NCBI RefSeq assembly: GCF_000001735.4
Contig: NC_003074.8
Coordinates: 6,386,101-6,450,100, forward strand
Direction: 5' to 3'
DNA length: 64,000 bases
From: Arabidopsis thaliana
Taxonomy: Eukaryota > Streptophyta > Magnoliopsida > Brassicales > Brassicaceae
Part shown: in pieces, positions 1 to 12,569 of the stretch
Layout: every line of letters begins with the position of its first letter
Numbering within the stretch: the stretch's first letter is position 1
Notes under the pieces: generated by a model
Databases searched by the model: none
What the model was told of the DNA's origin: nothing
Seen by the model: only the letters and a program-made list of their open reading frames with translations
Translations under genes and position numbers: made by a program

Positions 1-573
1 GATCTATGTATAAGTGGGTTAACGTACATTGTATACAGACAAGTTCATATATGCGTAATTTGTGTAATATATTACGTGGAAACTTTATCATTTTCAAATA
101 TATTTTTTATAACTGATGTGAAGCTATTTGCTTTTTCCCTTAACCAATGATAAGTTCTGCTCTAATAAATCGAAATGTCTTGGGAGTAGTAAGTTACTTC
201 TCTATTGTGATAAGTTTGAGTTACTTAATTTGGAGAGTTTGGTTTACTCAGTTTGGTATATCATGTTCCCTAACTAGAGTTTCCATGATAAATATTAATT
301 ATTATAAACAAATTAAAATTATATACAGTACTTCTAGATAGATCCTACAAGGGGTTAAAAGTTATGAAACCTGATGATATGTTGCACTAATTAAGCTGTT
401 GGTCTTTGTAGTTTGTATTCCACATTTATGCTATAATAGGTTGCTATCAAACCTTGGGTGGTCGTTGTTGTTGTAGACCGGCGTGGGAAAATGTCAAATC
501 ATCCAAAATTACACAACTGTGAGCTTCAGACCACACATGCCGGTATATTCTACCCTTGAAATATACATAAATA

Positions 574-613
<40 letters not shown>

Positions 614-3100
614 GTTAAAGTTAATTTGCATAAAGAGAAATTTAAAAAGGTTTTGTGAATATAAGACATTAATTTTTTTTAAGCATTAAGCCATTTTCCA
701 ATTAAAATAATAGTTGTGTCTTTATGATTTTTATGAAAAAAACTTTTTTCTATGATAAATTTACAAAATGCATATTTTCACAGTTCTCTTATGAAACCTC
801 TTTTTTGTGAAAATCTCATTATGTTTGTTTTCCTATATTAGCTACCTTGGTTCCCAACTTTTTCTTTGGTCTATGATTTGGCGTTTGCTCCTAAGAACGC
901 ACACATGCGTCCATATCACTAGAAAAAAAAAAACTAGAAAAAAAAAACTACTAAAATATCTAGTAAAATTCATCTACAGCCTCATAAAGTTTCGTTATTT
1001 ATCAGAATTAAAATTTTATATAGGCATCTGATACTAAGACATTGACTGTAATATATATATATACTAATATCAGATGTGGAAACTTGATACATAAGAGCTA
1101 TTATGGAACTTTTTTGGTTATCAATAAAAAAATTGAGCCTCTATGGATGACATAATTATTAAAGTAACTAAACTAGAAATTATAATTTGAATTACAATGC
1201 TTTATAAAAGTTGAGTCAAGATGTTTGAATTGTGTCTTAGTTAATTTGCAAACACACATGATGATATACATGGATCCATTAATATTACATCTTAGCCCCA
1301 AACATAAAAGACAATGTGGGGAGGATTAATTTAGTGTTTTGTTTTTAATGTGAAGTTTGATTTGATTGTACTAGTTCCTAGACAATTAATTAAGTACTGG
1401 AGGAAGAGATTATAGCGCAGTAAGGGATTAAAGAAGTCCCAAACACGAAGTGTCCAAATATTAGGAAGGAATATATATGGAAAATGTAAAAACTACTTCA
1501 ATGACATTGAGATCATTGAAATGACAAAAGTAAGTTAAAAGAATAAAGAGACATTTGAGAAAGAGAAAAATGAACAAGTACACAAAGAAAAAGAAAGGAA
1601 ACAATATTTCTATAATAAAAATTATCAACAACTTCATAACATAACTTTTTTGATACACCGGTCTAATATGTTTGGATTTTATCAATAAGTCGACAAAAAC
1701 GTATGCTTATGTTTCTATGAAGTCATGTGCAAGGCAATCCCAAACATGAAAACACAATGAGAATCCAATTGTCTTTGACTCGATCAGGTCGAATTCTTTT
1801 TTGAAACGATTAATTTTATCAACGATATGAGCTAACTTTGAATATATCTAGTGACTTGGTATGATGGTTTCCAAATAAGCAAAGCACTAGTAAGGTAGAA
1901 AATGTGATTGAACTATAAAGAGAGTGACAGTCAGAGGATTCCTAAACCACGGTTATTCTCGCAGAAAAAGAAAAACAAAATCAACTATGTGACAACTTAG
2001 AAGAACAACAGAAAGTTAAAGTAGATAGATAAAGAGGCCACATGCCTACATTTGTCAAGGTTTCAAAGATTAAACATATTTTAGAATTTAAAATAAAATA
2101 AATAATAATAATAATCTGCGGTGATAACTAAAAGAAGAAGAAAATGCCAAAATCAAATGAAAACCCAAATTAGTTAAATAATGTCTCTTTTAATTTAGAG
2201 TACAGAAAACAAACCAGAAAAGGGACAAACTGGAAGAACTTAAAAGGTGACTAATTTTCTTATCGAGAAAAAAAAAAAGAGAAGAAGAAGAAACAAAGCA
2301 AGAACCGAACACAGATCTGCAAGTTTCTTTTCCTCAATTTTAAAGAAGTTTACTAATCTGCAAAAACGGTAATCAAACCCGAACAAAGTTAGAAGAAAGT
2401 AAACTAAAGGAGATCTGTTACCAGAGGAAAAAAAAAAAACCCTAAATCTGGGTTAGTTATGAGAAACAAGAGCTTTGACTGTTAATTATTACAAAAACCA
2501 AAAGAATCCGACCACAAATGTACTTGTTAGATAGAGATGCAGCAGATCCAGACATAGATATATAGAGAATTAATGAGACCCAAAAACAGCCAAATTAATT
2601 ACCCGACCTTGCCTTTTTTTCAAACCCTATATATTTAAATTAGATGCCCTAGAGAGAGATAGTGGCTTTGAAAGACAGATACCAACCCTAGAAGAAATAG
2701 GAGTAGAGAGAACTGTAGGCGTCCGGTATCAATGGCGCATTCTTAGGGTTTTTATCTTTTTGTTGTTGTTTGGTTGAACCAAATGGAGAAGCGGTGAAAG
2801 CTATTCATACTTAGAGGAAGCTGGCTCATTAGGCTAACCGCCAGTTTTCAATTATATAGAAGTTTATGATTTGTAAACTTAATTTCTTCTTATTCACAAT
2901 GACTAATAGCATGATTAGCATATATGTATATAGTTTAAGATCTTGTTTTCTTCATTATTCTCTCTCTGGACGCAATTTTTGACTTTTGAAACAAATGTGA
3001 TTTATTTGTTCATTGATTAAATTAAATTTAGATATATCATTAGTTTATTGATAATATGAGTCATATATATATTGGCTACGGTCAGACCGGTTGATCCAAT
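1..3100. other. AT-rich intergenic region
   Basis: No convincing coding region is visible. The stretch holds a TA dinucleotide microsatellite at about 579-611, many homopolymer A/T runs and short frames without coding character. Between about 2000 and 2870 the reverse complement is rich in CT tracts and carries two telo-box motifs (AAACCCTAA type) at 2437-2445 (plus sense) and 2743-2751 (minus sense), so it resembles a promoter and leader of a minus-strand gene lying off the left edge. From memory the left neighbour at this locus is TCP18/BRC1, but nothing in the window proves it. Confidence 0.5.
579..611. repeat. TA dinucleotide microsatellite
   Basis: An almost pure AT/TA run of about 33 bases in intergenic DNA. 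Confidence 0.9.
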
Positions 3101-3235
3101 GACCCGAAGACTTCCGGTTCACCTTCCGGTCCAGTTTTAAAACCCGACCACATAAACGCTCTTTCTCAATTAGCTTCATCTTCTGCTCTTCGCCTCTTCG
3201 TCATCAAAACTCTCTCTCAGTCCGTCGATTTGACA

Positions 3236-3969
3236 ATGATTGACTTGACACAAGTTCGTTTTATCATGGGAGTTATCGGTACGATTTCCTTCTCTTAAAT
3301 TGTACCATTTCATACCGTATACATTAATTTAATCTAGTTGTAAACAGTGATATGAATCCGAACAAGCATCTATTATATATGGATCTTGACTCTAATGGCG
3401 GATCTCTTTATGCAGGAAGTGTTTTTACTACTGGTCTCATGGCTGTTCAAGTGTAAGTATCCCTTTTCCTTTTCCTCTTTCTCTTTTTTTTGTTTTTCTT
3501 TTCATAGTGTCGTTATATATGTGTTTTAGTATATTCTCATTATATTAACATAATCCGTTTAACAATCTGTTTAGTATATTTATGAGTCTGTTGATCAATA
3601 ACGTACACATAGAGGCCTCGGTTGGTAATGATAAAGCCATATTTTCTTCTAGAAATGTTATGGGTTTTCTATGGACTTCCCCTTGTTAATAGGATAGTAG
3701 TATCTTCGTTTTAACAACTGGTGCCTTCGGTTTGGGAATTGGAGCTATCTTTTTAACCGTCTTCTTCATCTACTGTGGCCACAAGAAAACCTCCGTGTAT
3801 GTTTCTTCAGTCTTTACTATTAGCTAGCTCATAATTATTAATGATGTGTATGTGCAGAGGTACATTGTGTCACGTCTTTTGGTTGAGATCACTGGGTGTA
3901 CTAGTGATGGTTCTCATTACGCTTTTCGCAATCAAAAGTTCATTTGCTAAAACAAACATTCGTTGGTGA
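3236..3969 (+). CDS. predicted small multi-pass membrane protein, four exons
   Basis: I do not recognise this gene. Four exons join in frame through canonical splice sites: 3236-3278, 3416-3452, 3698-3796 and 3858-3969, giving 96 residues. The product starts MIDLTQVRFIMGVIG and is strongly hydrophobic, with about three likely membrane segments: residues about 9-30, 30-52 and 70-85. A short loop with CGHKKTS follows the second. A CT-rich leader typical of plant 5' UTRs precedes the start, which supports transcription. Exon-like pieces continue downstream (about 4156-4200 and 4299-4340, spelling FVLNMVLDIL and MFQEHWCLVLS), so a longer splice form or a decayed larger gene is possible. Intron 3 is only 61 bases. 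The exon 3 acceptor was chosen because it alone keeps the frame. Confidence 0.45.
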
Positions 3970-3999
3970 TATTTTGCAATATCTCCTTGCTTAAATATC

Positions 4000-6900
4000 C
4001 CTTAGCTTCTGTCCTCGTAAGTCCCCTATCTCTCATTGATGGATGGTCAAAACATTTATTCATTACGAGTAATTGATTTAATTAAATTATTGCCTGAAAA
4101 AACAGAAAACGGCGGAGATGGAGATGGAGATTGCGGAGTACTGTTAAGTATATACAGTTTTGGTTAACGTTCGTTCTCAACATGGTTTTGGACATTCTTG
4201 TAAGTATTTTCTTTTAACACAAAAAACTTTCATGTTTTTTAGTTAAATAATAGATTTGCCAACGTTTTGTTTTTTGTTTTGTTTATGGCGTATATAGGTA
4301 AAAACAATGTTCCAAGAACATTGGTGTCTGGTTCTCAGCTAAATAGTCTATGCCTATTGTCTATTAAAAATCTACTGCAAAGGTGAAAACGGACTAGAGA
4401 CTCGGGAACATCATAATGATATTTTCTCATATATACAGAATTTTACTTTTCTTTTCCTCGCTTGAGTTTGAAAGATGAGGCCATGATTCGATGATTAGTG
4501 TCTTCGACTTTGAGTCATACTGGGAATTAGTAGGACGACCACTTATCGCCCCATTTTATTCTTCTACGTCTTCTCTAAGGTATATATATATCCCACAACT
4601 TTCTCAGATTTATAAAAATGTTACATATGTATATTCAAAATCTAAAATTATATATATATACAAAATTACAAGGCAAAATCAAGTCCTATATGATGAAATT
4701 GATTATCCATAAGTGCGAAACAAATTAAGCAGATGTAATATCAAATTAACGGATCACTTTTACTTTTGCTCCTTGATTCTTGTCACTTAGATACAAACAT
4801 ACTATAGTGAGCATCATATAATATGATTATATACATTTTCATATCTTAATAGGCCTATAGTAGGTTTCTGTTACGAAGCCCATTTATATCTACAAAATGA
4901 AATAATGGTACATCTACATCATAGTGGGCCGAAAGGGTAGACATAGGCCTGATAAGATTGAAATAAATAAAACAATAGAAAAACCAGTATTTTGTCCCTT
5001 GGGAAAGAAACGATTTTTTTCTTAGATGGGAGTTTGAGCCTAGTGAAGAGCCGAAATTGTGACTCTCGACCAAAGAGGTAGATCGGTTCCAGAGGCATAA
5101 CATCATACGTGACTTCTCACATTAATATATCTACTCATGCGCAGATTTTTATCTAGTTTGTACTTGCGTTCACAACTTCACATGCATCCTAGATTTATAT
5201 AGTATCGTAATAGAAAAAAATGAAATTAATTTTAGAAAAACAATTCTTAATAAAGTCTTTGCTTCTCTATTTTAAATTATACATATTATATTTCAACGTA
5301 CACTTGCTGATTACATGGATAATGATTTATATTATATGTGATTGTGATTCTCTCTACTCATCTATAATAAGTGTATCATCATTTAAAAATGTTAGAATCG
5401 CCTCTCCCTCTCAATGTTTTTTATTACTATAAAACAACTCGAAAAAAGAGAAAAACAAAGTTCAAAATTTATAATTAAAAGGAACAGCGAATCTATGAAT
5501 CAAAATTCTTTTGTGCGACACAGTGATCCAAACGTGCATGCACTACGGTCAACTTTTCTTGGAATTGCGTAGTGAAGAACGTATGTGCTAATTTTGGATT
5601 AGTTACGCTCTTACGTATTTAAATGGAAAAAATCTTATTAATAGTATAATGTAAATTTGTTATAAAATGGAAAAAAACACCCAAGTAAACCATGCGCAAA
5701 AATGGGATAGAATATTAGCTTTGAATTATATATATGTTCGTTGTAACTTGTAAGTAAATTTTATTTAATTATAGGGGGAGGCTACCTAACACTTCTGGAT
5801 ATCGTGCTTCCTAACTCCCCTTCAATACCGAGTCTTCTTGCTAATTATTTGTACCAAACTGTTTGAATTTAAGGTATGATTATTTAAAATTCATCTGCCA
5901 CCAAATTTGTTTGAAAAATTTATAAACTAATAGTACTACTCTATCGCATTTAATAGCTCTTGGTAATATGATAGGGCTACGAATTGTAATCATACATTGG
6001 TCTTAAAAACAAATAAATAAATGAAACTTGATTAGTTGGTTAATAAAAGAATATGGGTCGTGCCGGTCAACTACATTTAGCGTTTCTCAATGTTCTAAGA
6101 AATGACCCTTCACGCTTAATTGAAATGGCTAACGTAACTGTTAATTAGTTTTTTTCCATATGTGAATGATAGTTCTGTTTAGACTAAATGAGATTGAATT
6201 GATTATTAATTACATCGAATTAAAAGTGTTCATATATCATATATGATACCTCGTACTCGTAGTAACAAAATTGCAGTATTGCCTTAGTAATTAGACAAAC
6301 AATAAAACAATATAATCACACTATATATGTAGGAGTGAAACCGTAACATCACTTCATTCAAAACTATTCGCAACAAATATGTATAAACGGCGTCGACGAT
6401 CGAGAGAGAGACCGAGTCAGATTTTGTTAAGCAAACAAAAACAAACCAAAATAGAAAACTCAGTGGGTCCCTACCTATACCGGTCACCGTCGCGTTGTGA
6501 ATTTGGTTGATGATGTTCTCAGTGACAAAGATCAAGTTGATGAGAACTGAGAAGCCAAATAGGTCCACTATCACTAACCCGACCCAACCAAAGCTAACCC
6601 GACCCATTTCATCTTATTCTTCAACGTTAGACTTAGACACGTGTTTCGCAACACCTAGAGAATAATGTAAGTCGTGATCATGAAACAGCACTTTGCAATT
6701 GTGTGACTAGGATAATGTACATCCGAAACACATTTAGATTATGCACTTAACAAATATACATTAGGACCGAACTGAATAGAGCTCGTAATCTTTCTTTTCC
6801 AAAAACAAATAAAAGTTCTTTATTTGGCCGATCCATACAAGTAAATTTCTGCATGTGTTTGCGTTTTTTCCCCTTACTCGCTAGGTATTTGGCTGTTAAT

Positions 6901-7770
6901 TGCATATAAACTCCAGACAAATAAAGACCGCATCTAAACTTAAATTAAGTCCCGCATAATTACCTAACAAAGTCAAATTGGGTTTGGCTGAATCAGCCTC
7001 TCTTTTTGTTAAGGCAGAATCAGCCTCTTACAATATCTACTCCTAATTTAAGCAGCCTTATTTGTGGTACGAATTTCTATGATATTGTTGATAATTTATA
7101 AATGCTGACGCATGTTTTGTGATTTTGTGATAAACATAAGGAAATAAATTATTGCATATCGACCAACACCTAAATTTGAGTGGGTTTTTCACCACACTTG
7201 ATTGCGTTGTTGATATTTGCCCCACCACTAGTGCTTGATACACGAATCGACGAACCAAAATAGTTAAAGATAAAGAAAACTTAAACTTTCCAAGCGTTGC
7301 ACAAAAAAAAAAAAAAAAACTTTCCAAGCATACAAAAATAGTTTAAAAAAATATATTTTATTCTAACAAAATAAAAATTTACAAATAGATAAGAAAAAAA
7401 TCCAAATAATATAAAATAAAAATGATAAGGAAGAGCTGGCGAATTCTGTTACAGCAATAAAAATATTTCTAATATAACTAATGTATTAAACGAATAACAT
7501 TTATCAAGAAATGAATTCAAACACGTAAGAGTATTATCAAGAGATCGTTGATGCATGTCTCTCGCATGCTCGTTAGGTTTCATACACAAAACATAAACAA
7601 ATAAATAGAATGTAGTCATGTACTTATTCATTGATATCATATTATATAACACAGGATCATTACAGAAAATCAAGAAAATGTCAAACACAATATAAGATGT
7701 CAACGAAAAGGCTACCGAGTCAGCCGGTAACCTAACACTCTTTTAATATTAAGGGACCTACATTAACGCG
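4000..7770. other. AT-rich intergenic region with weak ORFs
   Basis: Apart from the exon-like pieces near 4.1-4.4 kb and the short open frame at 6284-6607, nothing gene-like is visible. The frames at 4855-5106, 7058-7327 and 7449-7703 have no recognisable domain, biased composition and AT-rich codons. A run of 17 A lies near 7303-7319. Confidence 0.5.
6284..6607 (-). other. short open frame with hydrophobic N-terminus, possible gene fragment
   Basis: The first 43 codons have base composition and codon use unlike the flanking DNA and read MGRVSFGWVGLVIVDLFGFS followed by a second hydrophobic stretch and TENIINQIHN. A plausible GT donor lies just after residue 42 (exon end about 6481). An ACGTG core (within CACGTG) sits about 30-40 bases upstream of the ATG. 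The remaining codons of the open frame look like noise. It may be a single-exon remnant or the first exon of an unrecognised small membrane protein; no family was recognised. Confidence 0.25.
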
Positions 7771-7778
7771 TGCATTAA

Positions 7779-7786
7779 TATAAATA
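7779..7786 (+). promoter_or_regulatory. TATA box of the 7884 gene
   Basis: A TATAAATA octamer lies 98 bases before the ATG of the next plus-strand gene, a normal distance for a plant TATA box plus a short leader. Confidence 0.55.
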
Positions 7787-7883
7787 TACGTAAACCAACC
7801 ATTTCAGACAAGAGAGAGAATCGCATTAACAAAAAAACAAACGAATCTTTTGAGTTTAAAACCCTTTTTCACTTACCGGAGAA

Positions 7884-8471
7884 ATGGAGAGATCGACGCC
7901 GGAACATGTCTCCTCCGCACACAAGCGCATAAGCGTGAGCTTCCTCGTGTCTCTCATGGTACTTTGTGCTAGACACGCAAGCAGAGTTTCCAAGAAGCTT
8001 AAACCCAAGAAGACTCGGAAGCAAACTCATCTTGAAGACTATCTCGAAAGCCCTAAGTCTAACGGAAACGGTAGCGAAGACGGTAGAGGAGGAGGAAGGT
8101 TTGGATGGAGTCCGGCAAGGACTTTTTCTCCTATGAGGGTGCGTCCTAAGGAGCTCTACACGACCTTGAGCAACAAGGCGATGACTATGGTTGGCCGGAA
8201 AAACAAAGCTTACGACGGTGGTCCGACGAAGAAGACGGCGGTGGAGATGGTGATGGAGGAGGATGAGGAAGAGTACGGCGTTTGGCAGAGGGAGATTTTG
8301 ATGGGAGGAAAATGTGAGCCGTTGGATTACTCAGGCGTGATCTACTACGATTGTAGTGGACATCAGCTAAAACAAGTGCCTCCAAGGTCTCCACGTGCCA
8401 GTTTGGTTCCGGAGCGCCCGACTCGTTCTTATGTCGGGTCATTGTTAAACCCGACGGGAAAGGAAATTTAA
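7884..8471 (+). CDS. plant-specific protein of unknown function
   Basis: This is an intronless 195-residue protein; I recall it as At3g18560. Residues about 16-30 form a short hydrophobic stretch (SVSFLVSLMVLCARHASR) followed at once by a lysine-rich basic segment (KKLKPKKTRK), so it could be a membrane anchor or a basic targeting region. The middle is glycine-, serine- and glutamate-rich and probably disordered. The C-terminal third holds an acidic patch (EEDEEEYG), then WQREILMGGKCEPLDYSGVI and a proline-rich tail. The MGGKC.PLDYSGVI..D stretch looks like the conserved core of a plant-only family, but I can give no function. A TATA box lies about 100 bases upstream. Codon use is GC-richer than the flanks, as expected for a real gene. 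Confidence 0.85.
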   Translation: MERSTPEHVSSAHKRISVSFLVSLMVLCARHASRVSKKLKPKKTRKQTHLEDYLESPKSNGNGSEDGRGGGRFGWSPARTFSPMRVRPKELYTTLSNKAMTMVGRKNKAYDGGPTKKTAVEMVMEEDEEEYGVWQREILMGGKCEPLDYSGVIYYDCSGHQLKQVPPRSPRASLVPERPTRSYVGSLLNPTGKEI

Positions 8472-9970
8472 ATTTTAGTTTGAGAATTTGAAATTTTAGT
8501 ATGAGTATTTGATTGTTGTTTGAGGTGTCATCACGTAAGTGGTAAATTCTCTAGGAGCTTTGTTGGTCCCTTGTCATTAGTAGATGCATGACATGTTTTT
8601 ATGCATATTGTTGTGTAGTTTATGTATTTAAGACGTTTGGCAATTTTAAAACTTTAGTAGTTTAAAAAAAATCCGATATAATAAAGGCTAAGGTTTCCAA
8701 TATCAACCGTTCATATATAATCATTCAAATGTATCATTAAAAAAAGAAGCGATTACATGTGGTTGAACTATATTTTTCTATATATATACGAAATATAATT
8801 AGAAGTTGAATCCACTATGCGGTAAAAAGGCTCCAATGATGGCCTTTAATTAGCCGTGTTAATGATATCAAACGCCAAAAATAATCGCTTTCAGAAATAC
8901 TTAGACCAAATCAACGGTTGACGTTCAGCCAAACTTTGGTGTTGCTTGAAGTTTTTTTTTTGTCTGCAAATCAAAACACAAAGAAGTCAACAAAAAAAAA
9001 GTAGGCGCGTGAAGAAGATTCCAACTGTCTTTAGATTCTCAATGATACATGCTTAATTTTTGTTTTTATCCCTCATGTCACGTTCGAGCATGTAACCATT
9101 GTATGCCTCTTCTAAATCTTCAATGACTGGTTCTTCCAATGTAATAGTAGATTACTAGCTAGTAGCTACAAAGGGTAAAGTAGGTTCTGCTACAATAATA
9201 AATTATCTCAGTGCATGCATCAACCCACAGTGAATCATTAATTTAGCTACTATAAACGGTAAACATTCGAATTAAGATTTTCTTAATAGTTTGGAATCTT
9301 TGCAACCTGTCAAACCAATTACCAGTGGACATAATTTTTTAATCTTACCAACATTTTACAATCCTTTCCTTTTTCACTAATAAACATGTTTGCATCCGAC
9401 ACCGTATTCTCTCTTTAGATTTCAGTCCAGTGTTAATTAATACAAAAATAGACAATTCTCGTGTTCATAAAAGTATAAAACGTATAAAGAGGGTTATTAA
9501 GTCATTGGTTTTAACTGTAAAAGGTTCTTATTGGATTTTTTTTTTCCAAACTTTGAACATGACTATTTATAATAAGGAATTTTCATTATTAGAAAAAGAA
9601 CACAAAAAGGATGTAACATGCTCTTCCATATCGTCTGAAATAAGCAATGAAGATAGAAAAAAATGGTAGTTATTTACTCTCATTGTTTCTTCGAATTCAA
9701 ACACAACGGAAGACATTTGATTATAATATAAGTATCTCTCCAAAAATGTATAGAAAAAAAACTTAAAAACAAAATGAAATATTACATTTCAAGCGACGGA
9801 CACAAAGCTTACATTACACATAACTAGATAGATATTCTTCTTCATCTTATAAAGTATAAACGGAAACAAAATAAGAAAATGTAATATTACCATGAACCGT
9901 GTTCCTCCTCCATAAATCGAACCGTGATCGGTTAATACTACCCTGAACCAGACTATACCAACCGGTTCAG
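8472..9970. other. intergenic region between convergent genes
   Basis: This holds the 3' ends of the plus-strand unknown gene and the minus-strand oleosin-family gene, with AT-rich spacer. The 79-codon frame at 9430-9669 is lysine- and isoleucine-rich with no domain and is taken as chance. Confidence 0.6.
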
Positions 9971-9971
9971 G

Positions 9972-10472
9972 TCAAGCACCAGGGGCCGCATCTTTAGCCC
10001 TGCCATGGAAGTAACCACCGTATTCTCTAGCGTAATCTTTGACGTGAGATGCCGTGTCATAGATCCTACTACGTGCATAATCCATCTGATTCGATCCAAC
10101 CGGGTGCATTCCCCGGAAATAGCGGTACGTCCACGACACTAAAGCCACCGTTCCGACAAGAAATCCGGAGACCGTTAAGAACCCGCCAACGACGACAAAA
10201 ACGGGAATCCATATCGGACTCGAGATGATGATCAATGGAAGAAAGACAATGAAGCCGAGCACGGCAGCGGTGACGCTTACACCAAGGAGGAAGAGGAGGA
10301 TGCCAGTGGAGATAAAGAGAGCGAGGAAACCAAAGAGCTGCGAGGATGTTGGTGAATGGGATCGGAGCTGATGGAAAAACGACGAGATGGGGCTGTTGCT
10401 AACGGTGGTGGTGGCGGTGCTACCATAATTGGGCCAATATTGGGCCTCGCCGCTAGAGAACCTTTCCGCCAT
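9972..10472 (-). CDS. oleosin-family lipid-droplet protein
   Basis: This single-exon 166-residue protein has the oleosin layout: a polar N-terminus of about 45 residues, a long uninterrupted hydrophobic hairpin of about 70 residues, and an amphipathic C-terminus. At the centre of the hairpin is the proline knot PLIIISSPIWIP, which fits the P-x5-S-P-x3-P signature exactly. Oleosins sit in the phospholipid monolayer of oil bodies and stop them fusing. I start at the ATG of MAERFSS; the open frame extends 35 codons further upstream but that part is leader-like (CT and GT repeats). I recall it as At3g18570. Its hydrophobic arm is shorter and its C-terminus more tyrosine-rich than in the major seed oleosins, so it may act in other tissues, but that is inference. 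Confidence 0.93.
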   Translation of the reverse strand: MAERFSSGEAQYWPNYGSTATTTVSNSPISSFFHQLRSHSPTSSQLFGFLALFISTGILLFLLGVSVTAAVLGFIVFLPLIIISSPIWIPVFVVVGGFLTVSGFLVGTVALVSWTYRYFRGMHPVGSNQMDYARSRIYDTASHVKDYAREYGGYFHGRAKDAAPGA

Positions 10473-10839
10473 TGTAGAGAGCGATTGTTGTTTTGTGTGT
10501 GTGTGTGACAGAGAACAGAATGAGGAAGGGTAAAACAAATGGAGGACAGATTCAGCTTTGAGGTGGCATTCATGCAATGTTTGTAAACACGTGGAGATTG
10601 GTCTTGGTTTTCACTTTGTCTAAAATCGAGATTTTGGTTTAGATTCGGTTTAGTCTAAATCGTATTGATTGGGTTTGGTTTGGGTTTATTTGCCGAAAAC
10701 CATGGAAAAGGGCCAATGCCAATTGAAGAACACTAAACCAAACCTTCAAGTTACAAGAAGAGACAACAGAAGCGAAACTAGAAATACTACAATAGCAAAT
10801 TGTGTACCTTTATGACAACAATTTTTTGTATGTTAAAAA

Positions 10840-11968
10840 TCAGTAGTAGCCAACGCCTCTAAGCTCAGCAGAACTCGGTTGCTGCATATCACCGGCTTTT
10901 CCCAAAAACACAACTCGGCCTGTAAGGAGAGAAAACAGAGATCAATATTTAATTGTTTCCCAATGAAATATGTAAGAAATGGAGTTTTAGGGGTTGAGCC
11001 ATTAGTACCGTTTCTACGAATTGCTACTTCTCTTATACGTCGAACCAAACCAGTGACAGGATCAGTGAATATCTTCGTCTCCAGATTACCCTCTAAGTAG
11101 ATAACAGTACTGTTGAATGAACACGAAACAAGTTGTTATGACACATACACAAAAGCAAGCTACCATTTTGAATCTAGCAAGCAAGATTCACCTAAAGTTT
11201 CATCCTTTTTCACCGATTCTTGATCGATATCAGACATGATACATACATTTGTTCCTTATTCTATCATCACATAACCTTACAAGCTAAATATGATCTCAGA
11301 AGAGAACTAACCCGGGTTCAACATTCTTCAACACAAGATCTGCCAAGCGTTCAGGGTAAACAGAGACACGGTGCCACTGCACCGCAGACCGGCTCGCATA
11401 CTCTCTCGGATCTTCGTTAATAAGCGGTCTCCGGTTGTTCCTGATCCCACCAGTTCCTACAGAGAAGAGAGTGACAGTTCTACCACTCTTAAGCTTCTTC
11501 TGCAGAGGAAGCTGACCCACTTGCCCCACCAATATTGCCTGTATTAAACCAGAAATTAGTCTAGAACACACTAATTATTAACCTATCCAGAACGAGAATC
11601 TAATGATGTTCACAAAATGACTCAACAAAGATCATACAAAAGGCAAAATTGCAACGATCGATTTAAGAAAAACAACAAAAACAGAGTATGTATCAATTGG
11701 AATTAGAATCTAAGTTTGATACCTTGAAAATGCCAGAGTCAAGGCCATTTTCGAGTGGACGCTCTTCCATAACGCGTTCTTCTCCGGAAAATCGAGAAAC
11801 TGGATCTGAGGCCTTTGGTTCAATGGGCGATTCTAACTCGTCAAAGTCGGAGTCTTCTGGGGAAGTGATGTTGTTGGTACAGAAAGACATGGAAGCTTGA
11901 GAAATTCTAGGGTTCGATAGAAGAGATCGATAGAGTCTTCTAGAAAGTGTAGCCATTGAATTCGCCAT
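10840..11968 (-). CDS. mitochondrial single-stranded DNA-binding protein
   Basis: Four exons (11723-11968, 11312-11538, 11009-11109, 10840-10919) join in frame to 217 residues. Residues 1-35 are rich in Ser/Arg and poor in acids (MANSMATLSRRLYRSLLSNP), a typical mitochondrial presequence. Residues about 75-190 form a bacterial-type SSB OB-fold: KSGRTVTLFSVGTGG, then QWHRVSVYPERLADLVLKNV, VIYLEGNLETK and the end of the fold. The protein lacks the acidic DxxxPF tail of bacterial SSB, as usual in organellar forms. It would coat single-stranded mitochondrial DNA in replication and recombination. A telo-box (12033-12041) lies 65 bases upstream of the ATG. I recall it as At3g18580. Confidence 0.95.
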
Positions 11969-12032
11969 TTTCGATCTTCACTGAGATTTTCGAATCGAAT
12001 CGTCAAATGTTGGATTCTGGGTTTAACGTCAT

Positions 12033-12041
12033 AAACCCTAA
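12033..12041. promoter_or_regulatory. telo-box upstream of the SSB gene
   Basis: The sequence AAACCCTAA lies just upstream of the minus-strand SSB start. Telo-boxes are known in promoters of plant genes for ribosome biogenesis and cell-cycle/replication functions. Confidence 0.5.
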
Positions 12042-12569
12042 AGGGCTAAAGAGCGGAGAAAGTGATTAGAATATTTTGGAATAAAGTGCCTCAATTATTT
12101 CAAATCTAATACTTTTTACCAAAACTCTCTTAAATGACAATTTCAACCCACATGCTGAAATGGTCAATAAGAAGAAGAAATTTGCTTTTGTCGTCACCAA
12201 AAATACAACTCATAGTCCTATGTATCCGTTAATAAGCATTTAACAATTCTTTTGGAATACACATCGTCTACATAAATTTTGTAATTCAAAATAACAAGCA
12301 AAAATATCCCACAATTCTGATATTCCTTTACAACTTCAAGTCATGTTGTTTTCGACAAAATATCTTTTTGATTCAAGAAATTAAAATACCAAGTCAAAGA
12401 GATATCCATTAATATCCCTCAAGAAGTGGTCAACTCTAACAAATCTCCAAGTCTCACTCTTTTTAAACTCAAAACCTCACAAGTCACAAGTCATTACGAA
12501 CACTAAAAAAAAAACAATCTCTGTAACTTTGGTTAGAGCTTCCTTCATATCAATCCAAAAAAACAACAA

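Noticed and set aside
10473-10577. Longer N-terminus of the oleosin-family protein
   Set aside because: The extra 35 codons are GT/CT-rich leader; the MAERFSS start fits the family.
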